Shown here piece by piece: positions 39,347 through 49,690 of a stretch of 64,000 nt of DNA. Under the pieces are notes generated by a model. That model saw nothing but the letters and a program-made list of their open reading frames with translations, had not been told where the DNA came from and made no database searches. Within the stretch, counting starts at the first letter, position 1. Each line of letters opens with the position of its first letter. The translations under genes and the position numbers were made by a program. This DNA is from Mycobacterium stomatepiae (GTDB lineage Bacteria; Actinomycetota; Actinomycetes; Mycobacteriales; Mycobacteriaceae), in contig NZ_AP022587.1 in NCBI RefSeq assembly GCF_010731715.1, positions 1,116,001 through 1,180,000 of the forward strand. The letters are read 5' to 3'.

Positions 39347-39363
39347 GCCCGACAATTTCTAGC

Positions 39364-40119
39364 ATGGGCCGCACATTCGAAGACCTGGTCGCAGAAGCCA
39401 ATACGGTATCCGTTGACGGCTGGGACTTCTCCTGGCTGGACGGGCGCGCTACCGAGGAACGGCCGTCGTGGGGTTACCAGCGACTGATCGGCAGCGAGTA
39501 CGGCACCGTGTCGGCCGCGGTGGATCTGCAGACCGGCGGCGAAGTGCTGGCCGGTGCCGGACCCTTCCCGCCCACCATGGCCGCCGTCGAGTCGTGGCCG
39601 CCGAACGTGGCCCTGGCCACCGAGCGGCTGCATCCGCACGGTGTCGTGGTGGTGGCCACGCCGGACGAGTCGCTGCTGCCGTTCGGCGACGACGCCTTCG
39701 ACCTGGTTACCAGCCGCCATCCGCACACGCTGTTCTGGCCCGAGATCGCCCGGGTGTTACGACCCGGGGGCACCTACCTGGCTCAGCACATCGGACCCGG
39801 GACGGTGTCCGAGCTGATCGAGTTCTTCCTTGGGACACAGCCCGAAGCGCGGGATCCGCGACACCCGGACAACGAAAGCGCGGCGGCGCGGGCAGCCGGG
39901 CTCGAGATCGTCGACATGCGTCCGGAACGGCTGCGCCAGGAGTACTTCGATATCGGCGCGGTGGTCTACGTCCTGCGCAAGGTGATCTGGTGGGTGCCGG
40001 ATTTCACGGTCGAGCGCTACCTCGATCGGCTGCGGGAGCTGCATGACCGCATCGAATCCGACGGGCCCTTCGTCGCGCACGCGACGCGGGTTCTGGTGCG
40101 GGCCCGCAAGCCCGGCTGA
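39364..40119 (+). CDS. Class I SAM-dependent methyltransferase
   Basis: A 251-residue protein. The first SAM motif region is degenerate (VDLQTGGEVLAGAG), followed by VVVATPDESLLPFGDDAFDLVTSRH and EIARVLRPGGTYLAQH, the usual motif II and III pattern. This places it in the methyltransferase type-11 family. The C-terminal half (FDIGAVVYVLRKVIWWVPDF) resembles ubiquinone/menaquinone-type methyltransferases. The ATG is at 39364, 17 bases after lprI on the same strand. It is not in my recalled M. tuberculosis order at this place. Its stop directly adjoins the stop of the convergent pseudouridine synthase gene. Substrate unknown. Confidence 0.8.
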   Translation: MGRTFEDLVAEANTVSVDGWDFSWLDGRATEERPSWGYQRLIGSEYGTVSAAVDLQTGGEVLAGAGPFPPTMAAVESWPPNVALATERLHPHGVVVVATPDESLLPFGDDAFDLVTSRHPHTLFWPEIARVLRPGGTYLAQHIGPGTVSELIEFFLGTQPEARDPRHPDNESAAARAAGLEIVDMRPERLRQEYFDIGAVVYVLRKVIWWVPDFTVERYLDRLRELHDRIESDGPFVAHATRVLVRARKPG

Positions 40120-41046
40120 TCAGCCCTCGTCGCGCAGCACGCTCAACGCGTGCTGCAAGTCGGCCGGATACGGGCTGACGAATTCCACCCACCGCCCGTC
40201 GGCCGGATGCGCGAACCCCAGCGACCGCGCGTGCAGCCATTGACGTTGCAGCCCAAGTGATTTCGCAAGCTTCGGGTCCGCGCCGTAGACGAGGTCACCG
40301 CAGCAGGGATGATGCAACGCGGCGAAGTGCACCCGAATCTGGTGGGTGCGCCCGGTTTCCAGCTGTACGTCGAGCAGGCTGGCGGCGACGAACGCTTCCA
40401 CGGTGTCGTAATGGGTGACGCTGTGCCGGCCGTTCTGGGTGACCGCGAACTTCCATTCGCCACCGCGGTGGCGCCCGATCGGCGCGTCGATGGTTCCGCT
40501 GGACGGGTCCGGATGTCCTTGCACCAGAGCGTGATAGCGCTTGTCGACAGTGCGCTGCTTGAATGCGCGCTTGAGCAGCGTGTAGGCCCGCTCGGAGATC
40601 GCCACCACCATCACCCCGGAGGTGCCCACGTCGAGGCGATGCACGATGCCCTGCCGCTCGTGCACGCCCGAGGTGGTGATCCGGAAACCCGCGGCGGCCA
40701 GGCCACCCAGCACGGTGGGCCCGCTCCAGCCCACCGAGGCGTGCGCGGCGACCGCGGCCGGCTTGTCGACGACGACGATGTCGTCGTCGGAATACAGGAT
40801 CGTCATGCCCTCGATGTCGACCGGGGTGTTCTCCAGCGGCGCCGGCGCCTCGGGCAGCCGCACCTGAAGCCAGACGCCGGGCGTCAGGCGGTCGGACTTG
40901 CCCGCCTGCACCCCGTCGAGTTCGACGCCGCCGTCCTCGGCGATGGCGGCCACGGCGCTGCGCGACAACCCCAGCAGGCGCGACAAGCCGGCGTCAACAC
41001 GCATGCCCGCCAAGCCCTCGGGAACGGGCATCGAGCGCTCGGTCAT
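40120..41046 (-). CDS. RluA/RluD-family ribosomal pseudouridine synthase, Rv1540 homologue
   Basis: A 308-residue enzyme that isomerises uridine to pseudouridine, probably in 23S rRNA. It has an N-terminal S4 RNA-binding domain ([23 protein letters not shown]), then the catalytic motif [12 protein letters not shown] with the essential Asp, and [13 protein letters not shown]. The length equals that recalled for Rv1540. The ATG overlaps the lspA stop by 4 bases (ATGA), so it is coupled to lspA, the usual bacterial pairing. Confidence 0.93.
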   Translation of the reverse strand: MTERSMPVPEGLAGMRVDAGLSRLLGLSRSAVAAIAEDGGVELDGVQAGKSDRLTPGVWLQVRLPEAPAPLENTPVDIEGMTILYSDDDIVVVDKPAAVAAHASVGWSGPTVLGGLAAAGFRITTSGVHERQGIVHRLDVGTSGVMVVAISERAYTLLKRAFKQRTVDKRYHALVQGHPDPSSGTIDAPIGRHRGGEWKFAVTQNGRHSVTHYDTVEAFVAASLLDVQLETGRTHQIRVHFAALHHPCCGDLVYGADPKLAKSLGLQRQWLHARSLGFAHPADGRWVEFVSPYPADLQHALSVLRDEG

Positions 41047-41675
41047 TGGGCCTGGTCGGCCTGATCCCGGCCTTCGGTGTTCTCGCCGGGCTTACGCCGT
41101 CCGACGGTGTCGAAATCGAAGCCGAACACCGACAGCACGACGAGCAGGATCGCGCCGCCCACCACGGCGGGATCCGCGACGTTGAACACCGGCCACCACC
41201 CGATCGATAGAAAATCCACGACGTGCCCGCGCAGCGGGCCCGGCGCGCGGAAGAAGCGATCGACCAGGTTGCCCGTGGCGCCGCCGAGGATCATGCCGAG
41301 GCCGACCGCCCACCATGGCGACACCAGCCGCCGGCCCATCCAGAAGATCCCGGCCACCACACCGGTCGCGATCAGCGTCAACACCCACGTGTACCCGGTC
41401 GCCATCGAGAACGCGGCCCCCGAATTGCGCACCAAGGTCCAGGTCACCGTGTCGCCGATGATCGAGACCGGCTGTCCGGGTGGCAGCAGCCTGACCGCGA
41501 GCACCTTGGTGATGACGTCGAGCGCCAGGACGACGGCCGCAACCGACACCAGTAGCCGCAGCCGCCGTGGAGCGGACTGCGGCGCAGGGGTTTCGGGTGC
41601 TGCCACTTCGCCGGACGTTTCAGCCTCCTCCGCTGACGTCACCGGCTCGGCCGATCCTGTTGGTTCTTCGGGCAC
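41043..41675 (-). CDS. lspA: Lipoprotein signal peptidase II
   Basis: A 210-residue membrane aspartyl protease that removes the signal peptide of diacylglyceryl-modified prolipoproteins. Four membrane spans are visible, the first being [22 protein letters not shown]. The catalytic Asp boxes are [12 protein letters not shown] and [11 protein letters not shown], with [10 protein letters not shown] as conserved block C. A polar N-terminal tail of about 40 residues precedes the first span, as in M. tuberculosis LspA. The GTG at 41675 ([11 protein letters not shown]) is chosen by that similarity. It would process the lipoproteins of this window. Confidence 0.93.
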   Translation of the reverse strand: MPEEPTGSAEPVTSAEEAETSGEVAAPETPAPQSAPRRLRLLVSVAAVVLALDVITKVLAVRLLPPGQPVSIIGDTVTWTLVRNSGAAFSMATGYTWVLTLIATGVVAGIFWMGRRLVSPWWAVGLGMILGGATGNLVDRFFRAPGPLRGHVVDFLSIGWWPVFNVADPAVVGGAILLVVLSVFGFDFDTVGRRKPGENTEGRDQADQAQ

Positions 41676-41750
41676 GCCCCCATCATCCCCTAGTACCCGG
41701 CCCGGTTGGGTGCGGCCTCGCCGCCCCGGCACGTGCGGGATGATTCGACT

Positions 41751-42677
41751 ATGGGTCGGCTCACCGTTATCACCACCGGCGGCACGATTTCGACGAGCAC
41801 CGGCGCCGACGGTGTGCGCCGGCCCAGCCGAAGCGGATCCGACCTGACCGCCGGCCTCGATGTCGACGTCGTCGACCTGATGGCGGTGGACAGCTCGGAG
41901 CTGACGAGGGCCGACTGGGACCGGATAGGCGACGCCGTGCGGGCCGCGGTCGACGGCGGCGCCGAGGGTGTGGTCGTCGCGCACGGCACCGACACCATGG
42001 AGGAAAGCGCGCTGTGGTTCGACCTCACCTATGGGGGTGACCCGCCGGTCGTCCTGACCGGGGCGGTGCGCAGCGCCGACGCCCCCGACTCGGACGGCGC
42101 CGCCAATCTGCGCGACGCGATGGCGGTGGCGGCCAGCCCGGCCACGCGTGGCCTCGGGGTGCTGGTGTCGTTCGCCGGCCGGGTGCTGCAACCGCTGGGC
42201 TTGCACAAGATGGCCACCCAGGATCTGAGCGGCTTCGCCGGCGAGCTGGTCGGCACGACGCCGGGTGGCGTGACGCTGACCGGCGCCAAGACCCGCACTT
42301 ACCTGGGTGAACTGCGGGCCGCCGACGCGCCTCGGGTCGACATCGTCGCGGCCTACCTGGGCAGTGATTCGGTGGCGCTGGACGCGTTCGTGGCCGCCGG
42401 AGCGCACGCCGTCGTGCTGGAAGCGCTGGGCTCGGGCAACGCCGGGGCCGCGGTGGTCGACGGGGTGCGCCGGCACTGTGCCGACGGGATCGTCGTCGCG
42501 GTGTCCACCCGGGTACCCGGGGGCGGGGTCAGCGCGGGCTACGGCCCCGGCCACGACCTGGTCGAAGCCGGCGCCGTGATGGTGCCCACGTTGCGGCCGC
42601 CGCAGGCCCGCGTGCTGGTGATGGCCGCGCTGGCCGCGGGGCTACCCGTCGCCGACGTCGTCGCCCGCTGGGGCTGA
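41751..42677 (+). CDS. ansA: L-asparaginase
   Basis: A 308-residue type-I/II asparaginase that hydrolyses asparagine to aspartate and ammonia. The two signature threonine motifs are [12 protein letters not shown] at the N-terminus and [13 protein letters not shown] at about residues 75-90. [17 protein letters not shown] is the next conserved block. No signal peptide is seen. The C-terminus overlaps the 3' end of dinB on the opposite strand by 36 bases. In M. tuberculosis AnsA supports nitrogen use and acid resistance. Divergent from lspA across 75 bases. Confidence 0.93.
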   Translation: MGRLTVITTGGTISTSTGADGVRRPSRSGSDLTAGLDVDVVDLMAVDSSELTRADWDRIGDAVRAAVDGGAEGVVVAHGTDTMEESALWFDLTYGGDPPVVLTGAVRSADAPDSDGAANLRDAMAVAASPATRGLGVLVSFAGRVLQPLGLHKMATQDLSGFAGELVGTTPGGVTLTGAKTRTYLGELRAADAPRVDIVAAYLGSDSVALDAFVAAGAHAVVLEALGSGNAGAAVVDGVRRHCADGIVVAVSTRVPGGGVSAGYGPGHDLVEAGAVMVPTLRPPQARVLVMAALAAGLPVADVVARWG

Positions 42678-44054
42678 CGCGTCGGCGGTGAGCGCGCCCA
42701 GGTAGTCACTCCAGTCCAGGGAGTCCACCGGGTTGGCTTTCGCCAGGTCGGCGCTGCCGATGGGGAACGTTCGGGCCAGGCCCGGCCCGGAACCCCGGGT
42801 TTCGAACCGCACGGTGACGACGCCATGGCCGGCGCCCTGCACCCAGCCGTGCCCGAGGTCGCGGTGCGCTACGTCATCTCCCACCCGCCACGGTGAGGCC
42901 TCCGCGGCCGGCGCGAACATCGCGTCAGTCGCGGTTTCTGTTGCTGTCTGGAAGGAGTGGTGTGCGTCCGACTCCGGCGCCGCGAGCTCGAGGTCGGGAA
43001 ACAGCGACTCCTGGCGCACGTCGCTCAAACCCGAAAACCCAACGCCGAGTAGGCGAATCGGCCCGATCTCGCGCGGATCCAGCAGCAGCCGCCGGGCCAG
43101 CGCAACCAGCGCGCCGGGCTCGGTGGTCGCGTACGGCAAGGTCGCCGAGCGGGTCAGCGTGCTCATGTCGGACTTCTTCAGCTTCACCGTGACGGTGCGC
43201 GCGCCGCGGCCGTCGCGCAGCAGGCGTTGATGCGCGTGCTCGGCGATCGGCTCGATCGCGTCGTGCAGCTGCTCGAGGCTGGTCAGGTCGACGGCGAAGG
43301 TGGATTCGGCGCTGATCTGCTTGGCTTCGGCGCGTTCGGCGACGGGGCGGTCGTCGATGCCGCGGGCCAGCCGGTGCAGCGCCGGCCCGACCGTCGCGCC
43401 GAGAATGTTGGCGACCTCGGCGTCGGTCAACGCGGCCAGCTGGCCGATCGTCTCGATGCCGAGCCGGTTCAGCTTCTCCTCGGCGACCGGGCCGATTCCC
43501 CAGAGCCGCCGCACCGGCAACCGGTCGAGCAGCAACCGCTCCTCGGCGCGCCCGACCACCCGGATGCCGTCGGGTTTGGCCAGGCCGGAGGCGATCTTGG
43601 CGATCTGCTTTCCCGAGCCCGCGCCGACCGACGCGATCAGCCCGGTCTCGTCGCGCACCCGTCGCCGCAACCCCTCGCAGAACTCCTCGACGTCCTCGGC
43701 GGACGCCCCGGCGAGCTGCGGCGGTTCCCCGAACGCCTCGTCGAACGACAGCTGCTCGACGACCGGCACCAGGGCGCGCACGGCGTCGAACACCCGCCGG
43801 CTGGCGACCCCGTAGACCACCCCGCGCGGCGGCAGCACCACCGCCGCCACACCGATCATGCGGCGGGCCTGGTGCATCGGCATGGCCGAGCGCGCCCCGA
43901 ACACCCGTGCCTCGTAGCTCGCGCCGGCCACCACTCCGCGGCCGCCCAGCCCACCGACCAGCACCGGCCGGCCGCGCAGGGTCGGCCGGGTGAGCTGCTC
44001 GACGGAGGCGAAGAACGCGTCCATGTCCAGGTGCAGGACCCAACGCGACTCCAT
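42642..44054 (-). CDS. dinB: DNA polymerase IV (DinX/DinB1)
   Basis: A 470-residue Y-family translesion polymerase. The catalytic start is [15 protein letters not shown]; the second acidic pair is in [25 protein letters not shown] and [14 protein letters not shown] are the fingers/thumb and helix-hairpin-helix. The little-finger domain ends with [10 protein letters not shown], a typical sliding-clamp-binding motif. A further C-terminal extension of about 100 residues follows, as in mycobacterial DinX (Rv1537). The ATG is at 44054. Confidence 0.93.
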   Translation of the reverse strand: MESRWVLHLDMDAFFASVEQLTRPTLRGRPVLVGGLGGRGVVAGASYEARVFGARSAMPMHQARRMIGVAAVVLPPRGVVYGVASRRVFDAVRALVPVVEQLSFDEAFGEPPQLAGASAEDVEEFCEGLRRRVRDETGLIASVGAGSGKQIAKIASGLAKPDGIRVVGRAEERLLLDRLPVRRLWGIGPVAEEKLNRLGIETIGQLAALTDAEVANILGATVGPALHRLARGIDDRPVAERAEAKQISAESTFAVDLTSLEQLHDAIEPIAEHAHQRLLRDGRGARTVTVKLKKSDMSTLTRSATLPYATTEPGALVALARRLLLDPREIGPIRLLGVGFSGLSDVRQESLFPDLELAAPESDAHHSFQTATETATDAMFAPAAEASPWRVGDDVAHRDLGHGWVQGAGHGVVTVRFETRGSGPGLARTFPIGSADLAKANPVDSLDWSDYLGALTADASAPAGDDVGDG

Positions 44055-44093
44055 CCGATAAATGCTATTGCGCTACTGAGCTACCGTTTTCCC

Positions 44094-44660
44094 ATGGCCA
44101 TGAACCTCGCGCACCGGCGGATCTGCAGCTCGGAGAGGTGGGCCGCAGCGGTCAAGGACGACCTGCTGCCCTGGGTGCTGGCCGACGTAGACCTCGGCGA
44201 CAACGCCCTGGAAATCGGGCCCGGCTACGGCGCCATCCTTCGGGTGCTGGTCGACAGGGCGCCGACGTACACCGCGGTGGAGATCGACACCCCGATGGCA
44301 CAACGACTGCAGCGGCTCCACGGCGACCGGGCGCGAATCATCAACGGCGACGCCACCAAGACCGGGCTGCCGGCCGACGAGTTCAGCTCGGTGGTGTCTT
44401 TCACGATGCTGCACCACGTTCCAACCGTGGAGCTGCAGGACCGGTTATTCGCCGAGGCTTTCCGGGTGTTACGGCCCGGCGGCGTGTTCGCCGGCAGCGA
44501 CAGCGTGAATTCGCTGCGGTTTCGGATCCTGCATTTCCGCGACATCTGCAACACCGTCTCGCCCGACACCCTGCCGGATCGGTTGCGCGCGGCGGGATTT
44601 GGCTATGTCGAGGTCGAGGCCCGCGGCGGCAGGCTGCGCTGGCGCGCGGTCAAAATCTAG
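44094..44660 (+). CDS. Class I SAM-dependent methyltransferase
   Basis: A 188-residue methyltransferase type-11 protein. Motif I is ALEIGPGYGAILRVL, then YTAVEIDTPMAQRL, INGDATKTGLPADEFSSVV and AFRVLRPGGVFAGSD. The length is that of a minimal SAM fold. The ATG at 44094 is 3 bases after a CCC run; ATG at 44100 is also possible. It is divergent from dinB across 39 bases and followed by a second methyltransferase gene. No M. tuberculosis counterpart at this location is recalled. Substrate unknown. Confidence 0.8.
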   Translation: MAMNLAHRRICSSERWAAAVKDDLLPWVLADVDLGDNALEIGPGYGAILRVLVDRAPTYTAVEIDTPMAQRLQRLHGDRARIINGDATKTGLPADEFSSVVSFTMLHHVPTVELQDRLFAEAFRVLRPGGVFAGSDSVNSLRFRILHFRDICNTVSPDTLPDRLRAAGFGYVEVEARGGRLRWRAVKI

Positions 44661-44759
44661 TTTCCGCTCGGCTATCGGACGCAACCCGAATCGCTTGCTG
44701 AAAACGAGCTTTCGTCGTAGCGAGTTCGACCGCACAGCATCGAGGGGTACAACGAAGTC

Positions 44760-45563
44760 ATGCCTCCTGTCTCGACCGAACCCTCGCCCTCCGACCGCCA
44801 GCCACACCTGCTCCGTGACGTCGCGGAGTCCTTCGGGGTGGACGCCGAGCGCTACAACCGGGCCCGGCCCCGCTACCCCGACGCACTGATACAGCGCGTC
44901 GTCGCCACCAGCCCGGGCGCCGAATTCCTGGACGTCGGCTGCGGCACCGGTATCGGCGCGCGGCAGTACCGGCAGGCCGGTGTCACCGTGCTCGGTGTCG
45001 ACCCGGACCCGCGGATGGCCGAGGTGGCCAGGCGCAGCGGCATCGAGGTCGAGATCGGCAACTTCGAGACCTGGGACCCGGCCGGCCGGACTTTCGACGC
45101 GGTCGTCGCCGGGCAGGCCTGGCATTGGGTGGATCCCGTGTTGGGCGCCGCCAAGGCCGCACGGGTACTGCGGCCCCACGGGCTGCTGGCCACGTACTGG
45201 CATGTCTTCGACCCGCCGAGCGAAATCGCCCAGGCCTTCGAGGATGTGCTGGAGCGGGTGGCTCCCGACGCGCCGTTGCGAACACCCGGCATCCAACTGC
45301 AAGAGGAAAATCTCGCCAGGGCACTGGAGGGCATCAGGACAGCGGGCGGCTTCGCCGAACCCGAGCAGTGGCGGTTCGAATGGCAGCGGCGCTATACGCG
45401 CGACGAGTGGCTGGACCATCTGGCCACCACCGGCCAACTCACCCTGCTCGGGCCGGCTGAGGTGGCAACCGTGGGCGAAGCCGTGGGAGCCGTCATCGAC
45501 TCGGTCGGCGGCGACTTCACCATGCAATACGTCACCCTGGCGGCCGCCGCGACGCTCGCCTAG
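44760..45563 (+). CDS. Class I SAM-dependent methyltransferase
   Basis: A 267-residue methyltransferase type-11 protein. Motif I is [15 protein letters not shown], followed by [29 protein letters not shown] and [15 protein letters not shown]. The WHWVDP block is common in trans-aconitate or unassigned actinobacterial methyltransferases. ATG at 44760. Its TAG shares CTAG with the ileS stop on the other strand. It lies about 100 bases after another methyltransferase gene of different sequence, so the pair is not a recent duplication. Substrate unknown. Confidence 0.82.
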   Translation: MPPVSTEPSPSDRQPHLLRDVAESFGVDAERYNRARPRYPDALIQRVVATSPGAEFLDVGCGTGIGARQYRQAGVTVLGVDPDPRMAEVARRSGIEVEIGNFETWDPAGRTFDAVVAGQAWHWVDPVLGAAKAARVLRPHGLLATYWHVFDPPSEIAQAFEDVLERVAPDAPLRTPGIQLQEENLARALEGIRTAGGFAEPEQWRFEWQRRYTRDEWLDHLATTGQLTLLGPAEVATVGEAVGAVIDSVGGDFTMQYVTLAAAATLA

Positions 45564-48500
45564 GCCTTGGCGATCTCGACCCGCACGCCGTCGCCGATCT
45601 CCGCCGCGTCGCCGGGATCGCCGAACTCGAAGCTGGTGGCCAGGATTTCACCGGCGATCAGGTCGCGATGCGTCTTGGCCCAGTCGGCCCGTTCGGCGGG
45701 CACCGACATCACCACGCGGATGCGGTCGGAGACGTCCAGCCCGGTCGACTTGCGCAGCTCCTGCAGCTCGCGGATCCGGTCCTTGGCCCAGCCTTCGGCC
45801 TCCAGCTCCGGGGTCACCGTGCCGTCCAGCACGACCAGACCGGCTCCTCCGGGCAGCGCCGCGGTGAACTCCGGATCGGCGGCCACCAGTCGCGAGCTGT
45901 ACTCCTCGGGCTGCAGCACCGCGGGGCCGGCCGTCAGCGTGCCGTCGGGATTGACGACGCCGTCGCCGGCCTTGACCGCTTTGATGGCGGCTTGCACGTC
46001 CTTGCCCAGCCGCGGCCCGGCGACCCGCGCGTTGACGGTGAGCTCGAAGCGGCCGTAGGTGTCGATCGCGTCGGTCAGCTCCACGCTCTTGACGTTGAGC
46101 TCGTCGGCGATCAAGTCGGTGAACGGCACCAGCAGCTGTGGATCCTCCACTGCGACAGTCAGTTTCGGCAGGGGCAGCCGCACCCGTAGCTTCTTGGCTT
46201 TCCGCAATGACGACGCGGCCGAACACACCTCGCGAACCTGGTCCATCGCGGCGACCAGACCGGCGTCCGCCGGCAGCCCGTCGGCTCGCGGCCAGTCGGT
46301 CAGGTGCACCGAACGTCCGCCGGTAAGACCGCGCCAGATGATCTCGGTGTCCAAAGGAAGCAGCGGGGCGGCCAGTCGCGAAACGACCTCCAGCACGGTG
46401 TGCAGCGTGTCGATGGCGTCGGGGTCTTCCGCCCAGAATCGCGAACGTGACCGTCGCACATACCAATTCGTCAGCGCCTCGGTGAACTGACGTAGCTGTT
46501 CGCAGGCCCCGGAGATGTCACAGACGTCCAGCGAGCCGGTCAGCTCGTCGCGCAGCACCGCCAGCTTGGCCAGGATGTAGCGGTCCAGCACGTTAGCCGA
46601 ATTAGTGCGCCAGGTACCGACTTTCGGCGCGTAGAGGGCCAGGAAGCTATAGGCATTCCACAGCGGCAGCAGCACCTGACGCACGCCGTCGCGGATGCCC
46701 TGCTCGGTGACGATCAGGTTGCCGCCGCGCAGGATCGGCGAGGCCATCAGGAACCAGCGCATCGCGTCGGAACCGTCGCGGTCGAAAACCTCGCTGACGT
46801 CCGGGTAGTTGCGCAGCGACTTGCTCATCTTCTGACCGTCGGAACCCAGCACGATCCCGTGTGCCACACAGGTTTTGAACGCGGGCCGGTCGAACAGAGC
46901 GGTGGCAAGCACATGCAGCGTGTAGAACCAGCCCCGGGTCTGCCCGATGTATTCCACGATGAAGTCGCCCGGATAGTGGGTGTCGAACCAGTCCGCATTC
47001 TCGAATGGATAGTGCACCTGGGCATACGGCATCGAGCCCGAGTCGAACCACACGTCGAGCACGTCGGGGATGCGCCGCATCGTGCTGGCGCCGGTGGGGT
47101 CGTCCGGGTTGGGCCGGGTGAGCTCGTCGATGTAGGGCCGGTGCAAATTGGTGGGCCGCACCCCGAAATCGCGCTCCAGCTCGTCGAGGCTGCCGTAGAC
47201 GTCGATCCGCGGGTACGCCGGGTCGTCGGATTTCCACACCGGAATCGGGCTGCCCCAGTAGCGATTTCGCGAGATCGACCAGTCTCGGGCGCCCTGCAGC
47301 CACTTACCGAATTGGCCGTGCTTGACGTGTTCGGGGTACCAGGTGATCTGCTGGTTCAATTCGACCATGCGATCCCGAAATTCGGTGACCGTGACGAACC
47401 ATGACGAAACCGCCCGATAGATCAGCGGATTGCGGCATCGCCAGCAATGCGGGTAGGGGTGCTCGTAGGTTTCGTGGCGGATCAGTACCGCTCCGTTGCC
47501 AGCTGCGGGCCCACTGCCATTCTTCAGGTCGCGGATGATATGCGGGTTGGCGTCGAAGACGTGCTGACCCTTATAGTCCGGGACGGTGGCGTCGAAGCGG
47601 CCCTTGGAGTCGACCGGGGTGACCGGCACGATGCCCACCTTGTCGGTGGTCGCCATGTCGTCCTCACCGTAGGCCGGCGCCATGTGCACGATCCCGGTGC
47701 CGTCCTCGGTGGTGACGAAGTCACCCGGCAACACCTGGAACGCATTGGCTCGCCCCGGTTCTGGGTCCATGAAGTACGGGAACGGCGGCAGGTAGCGGGT
47801 CCCCAACAGGTCCGTGCCCGCATAGCTGCCGAGCACCTCGGGCGCCTGGCCATCCTGGAGGCCGAGTTCTTTTGCGTAGGCGCCCAGCCGCGCCTCGGCG
47901 AGCACGAAGCGCCGATCTCCGACCTCGACCTCGACCTCGACCTCGACGTAGGTCACGTCCGGGTTGACGGCAACGGCCAGGTTGGACGGCAGGGTCCACG
48001 GCGTCGTCGTCCACACCAGCAGATAGGCGCCGTCCAGCTCGCCCCCGACGACCTTGAAGCCGACCGTCAAGGCCGGGTCCTGCCGACTCTGATAGACGTC
48101 GTCGTCCATCCGCAATTCGTGGTTGGACAACGGGGTTTCGTCGCGCCAGCAGTACGGCAACACCCGGTAGCCTTCGTAGGCCAGGCCCTTGTCCCACAGC
48201 CGTTTGAACGCCCAGATCACCGACTCCATGTAGGGCAGGTCCAACGTCTTGTAGTCATTGTCGAAATCGACCCAGCGGGCCTGGCGGGTGACATAGGCCT
48301 GCCACTCGTCGGTGTAGCGCAGCACCGATTCTCGGCAGGCCTCGTTGAACGCCGCGATGCCCATGTCGTCGATCTGGGACTTGTCGGTGATGCCGAGTTG
48401 GCGTTCGACTTCGAGCTCGGCGGGCAGCCCGTGGGTGTCCCAGCCGAATCGGCGGTCCACCTTGTACCCGCGCATCGTGCGATACCGCGGGACAATATCT

Positions 48501-48721
48501 TTCACGTAGCCGGTGAGCAGGTGCCCGTAGTGCGGCAGCCCATTGGCGAAGGGTGGCCCGTCGTAGAACACGTACTCTTCGGCGCCGTCGCGGTGCGCGA
48601 TGCTGGCCCGGAAGGTGTCGTCACGAGTCCAGTAGTCGAGGACCTCGAGTTCCAGCGCCGGGAAGTCGGGGGCTCCCCCGGCCAGCTTCGGATAAGCCCT
48701 GGCGTCAACGTTTTCGGTCAC
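45560..48721 (-). CDS. ileS: Isoleucyl-tRNA synthetase
   Basis: A 1,053-residue class-Ia synthetase of the eukaryote-like type (the type associated with natural mupirocin resistance). The HIGH motif is present as PHYGHLL and the KMSKS loop as [10 protein letters not shown]. The CP1 editing region ([15 protein letters not shown]) lies between, and the anticodon-binding domain and long C-terminal domain follow. The GTG at 48721 ([16 protein letters not shown]) is chosen by similarity to M. tuberculosis IleS and by AGGAGG upstream. The longer open frame would enter the T-box leader. Expression should rise when tRNA-Ile is uncharged. Confidence 0.96.
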   Translation of the reverse strand: MTENVDARAYPKLAGGAPDFPALELEVLDYWTRDDTFRASIAHRDGAEEYVFYDGPPFANGLPHYGHLLTGYVKDIVPRYRTMRGYKVDRRFGWDTHGLPAELEVERQLGITDKSQIDDMGIAAFNEACRESVLRYTDEWQAYVTRQARWVDFDNDYKTLDLPYMESVIWAFKRLWDKGLAYEGYRVLPYCWRDETPLSNHELRMDDDVYQSRQDPALTVGFKVVGGELDGAYLLVWTTTPWTLPSNLAVAVNPDVTYVEVEVEVEVGDRRFVLAEARLGAYAKELGLQDGQAPEVLGSYAGTDLLGTRYLPPFPYFMDPEPGRANAFQVLPGDFVTTEDGTGIVHMAPAYGEDDMATTDKVGIVPVTPVDSKGRFDATVPDYKGQHVFDANPHIIRDLKNGSGPAAGNGAVLIRHETYEHPYPHCWRCRNPLIYRAVSSWFVTVTEFRDRMVELNQQITWYPEHVKHGQFGKWLQGARDWSISRNRYWGSPIPVWKSDDPAYPRIDVYGSLDELERDFGVRPTNLHRPYIDELTRPNPDDPTGASTMRRIPDVLDVWFDSGSMPYAQVHYPFENADWFDTHYPGDFIVEYIGQTRGWFYTLHVLATALFDRPAFKTCVAHGIVLGSDGQKMSKSLRNYPDVSEVFDRDGSDAMRWFLMASPILRGGNLIVTEQGIRDGVRQVLLPLWNAYSFLALYAPKVGTWRTNSANVLDRYILAKLAVLRDELTGSLDVCDISGACEQLRQFTEALTNWYVRRSRSRFWAEDPDAIDTLHTVLEVVSRLAAPLLPLDTEIIWRGLTGGRSVHLTDWPRADGLPADAGLVAAMDQVREVCSAASSLRKAKKLRVRLPLPKLTVAVEDPQLLVPFTDLIADELNVKSVELTDAIDTYGRFELTVNARVAGPRLGKDVQAAIKAVKAGDGVVNPDGTLTAGPAVLQPEEYSSRLVAADPEFTAALPGGAGLVVLDGTVTPELEAEGWAKDRIRELQELRKSTGLDVSDRIRVVMSVPAERADWAKTHRDLIAGEILATSFEFGDPGDAAEIGDGVRVEIAKA

Positions 48722-48929
48722 GGTGCGCGTCGCCTCCTGCGTGCCTACGGTCAGGCCGGGGACGAGGTCGCGCAACCTGCGCGAGCACCGCGGTACCACC
48801 CCGCTTGCCGCGCTTACGCGTGGCCGCTCGATTCGGGCTATGACGGGCCTAACCGTTCGGGTCTACTGGGCCGTGCGGGCTGTTCTTCCGAAGGCTCCCC
48901 GGTGATTGCCGGATCGACGCCGCTCGACT
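48722..48929 (-). ncRNA. T-box riboswitch (ultrashort stem I, translational) controlling ileS
   Basis: On the minus strand the leader contains the T-box core GGGTGGTACCGCGG at 48788-48802, which pairs with the NCCA end of uncharged tRNA. Upstream, a short stem I region holds an ATC (Ile) specifier candidate in GTCGATCCGGC near 48905-48915, followed by ACCGGGGAGCCTTCGG. This is the layout of the actinobacterial ultrashort T-box known for ileS, which frees the ribosome-binding site rather than preventing termination. The AGGAGG for the GTG start lies at the 3' end. The 5' boundary is approximate. Confidence 0.9.
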
Positions 48930-48998
48930 CTACCGCGAGACTGCAACTGCCTGCCCAAACACCGAGTGAGAACCCCGGCAGATGCAGTTTCGCGGTAG
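48930..48998 (-). terminator. Long hairpin between the small gene and the ileS leader
   Basis: Arms at 48930-48951 and 48977-48998 are complementary at 20 of 22 positions, with a 25-base loop. It begins 7 bases after the stop of the small upstream gene on the minus strand and ends just before the T-box stem I. No U-run follows, but many mycobacterial terminators lack one. It most likely separates the M-box-controlled unit from the ileS unit. An RNA-processing site is the alternative. Confidence 0.6.
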
Positions 48999-49005
48999 GC
49001 CAACC

Positions 49006-49245
49006 TCATGCCCGAACTTCGAGCACACCAACGCGCCACAGCGCGGCGTAGACGTGCCGGACCGGGATGCTCAGCAGCCGGGCCGCGCCGTCCACCAGCG
49101 GGTCGCCGGCGCCGAAGTGCCGGGCCTGGACCTGACGGGTCACCTTCTTGGCAGCGGGCGCCTGCGCCGGGGTGGTGTCGCGCACGACGCGCAGGTTGCG
49201 GACGGGCGCTACGGCAACTACTTCGTCGAAGAGTACTGCGGTCAT
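49006..49245 (-). CDS. Small protein under Mg2+ riboswitch control, Rv1535 homologue
   Basis: A 79-residue protein with VLFDEVVAVAPVRNLRVVRD at the N-terminus and a conserved C-terminal helix pair, DPLVDGAARLLSIPVRHVYAALWRVGVL. It has no signal peptide or clear membrane span. The ATG at 49245 follows TTAGGAGACGATC, a good ribosome-binding site. The gene matches Rv1535, which in M. tuberculosis also follows an M-box leader. Its control suggests a role in Mg2+ limitation, but the biochemical function is unknown. Confidence 0.8.
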   Translation of the reverse strand: MTAVLFDEVVAVAPVRNLRVVRDTTPAQAPAAKKVTRQVQARHFGAGDPLVDGAARLLSIPVRHVYAALWRVGVLEVRA

Positions 49246-49254
49246 GATCGTCTC

Positions 49255-49350
49255 CTAACGGAATTGCAAACGGGTGCTGACTGGACTGATGTGTCCCGAC
49301 CCATCACGGTTCCGATCCGAGAACGCTTGAGCGGTAAGTTGATTCGTTAG
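49255..49350 (-). promoter_or_regulatory. Possible ribosome-binding-site sequestering pair
   Basis: On the minus strand CTAACGAAT (49350-49342), which contains the stop of the 26-codon upstream frame, can pair with ATTCCGTTAG (49264-49255), which runs into the GGAG of the small gene's ribosome-binding site. The pairing is nine base pairs with one bulged C. If it forms, it would hide the site, and a ribosome ending at the small frame could disrupt it. This is inference from complementarity only. Confidence 0.4.
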
Positions 49351-49427
49351 CTCAAGGCGACGGACCGAGGGTCGGATCGGGACGGAACGTGTCCGGGATA
49401 TCCATCCGGACTGCCACTGGAACTCAT
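49347..49427 (-). CDS. Upstream small ORF (26 aa) in the M-box leader
   Basis: ATG at 49427 to TAA at 49349-49347, with a strong GAGGAGGTGAG about 8 bases upstream. It is Ser/Pro-rich and begins MSSSGSPDGYPGHVPSR. It lies between the riboswitch and the small gene, about 100 bases before the latter's start. The ribosome-binding site is better than that of many annotated genes here, so translation is likely. No homologue recognised from memory. It could act in cis (by being translated) rather than as a peptide. Confidence 0.5.
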   Translation of the reverse strand: MSSSGSPDGYPGHVPSRSDPRSVALS

Positions 49428-49517
49428 GCGTCCCTCACCTCCTCTACGGCCACGGCGCGTGCGGCTACCCGCGCCTGTTTGCGCGCACAGAGCTCAGAAT
49501 CCGGCGACCGCCGGAAA

Positions 49518-49690
49518 TCCGCACCCCGCTCGTCAGAGCTTTGGCACCGCACGACCTGTCCGGAACTCCGGAAGCCACTTTGGCTCAACCCTTAAGCCGG
49601 GAGGAGCTGTCCTGACCCGGGGCGTCTTTCGACGTTCGGGGTCAGTGGCCTGTGTTCGTGCAGCCGCCTCACCTAACGAGGTGCTTCGAT
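49518..49690 (-). ncRNA. M-box (ykoK) magnesium riboswitch
   Basis: The minus strand shows the conserved M-box elements in order: CTCGTTAGGTGAGGC near the 5' end, GAACGTCGAAAGACGCC then GGGTCAGGACAG, a middle TTAAGGGTTGAGCCAAAGTGGC segment, and GGTGCCAAAGCTCTGACGAGC at the 3' end. This class binds Mg2+ and lowers downstream expression when Mg2+ is plentiful. The perfect CCGGCG/CGCCGG hairpin at 49501-49514 directly follows it and may be part of the switching structure. Boundaries are approximate. Confidence 0.92.

Noticed and set aside
49501..49514. CCGGCGACCGCCGG hairpin as a stand-alone terminator after the M-box
   Set aside because: It is a perfect short stem, but no U-run follows on the minus strand and downstream genes appear to be expressed from the same leader. 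It is mentioned with the M-box instead.
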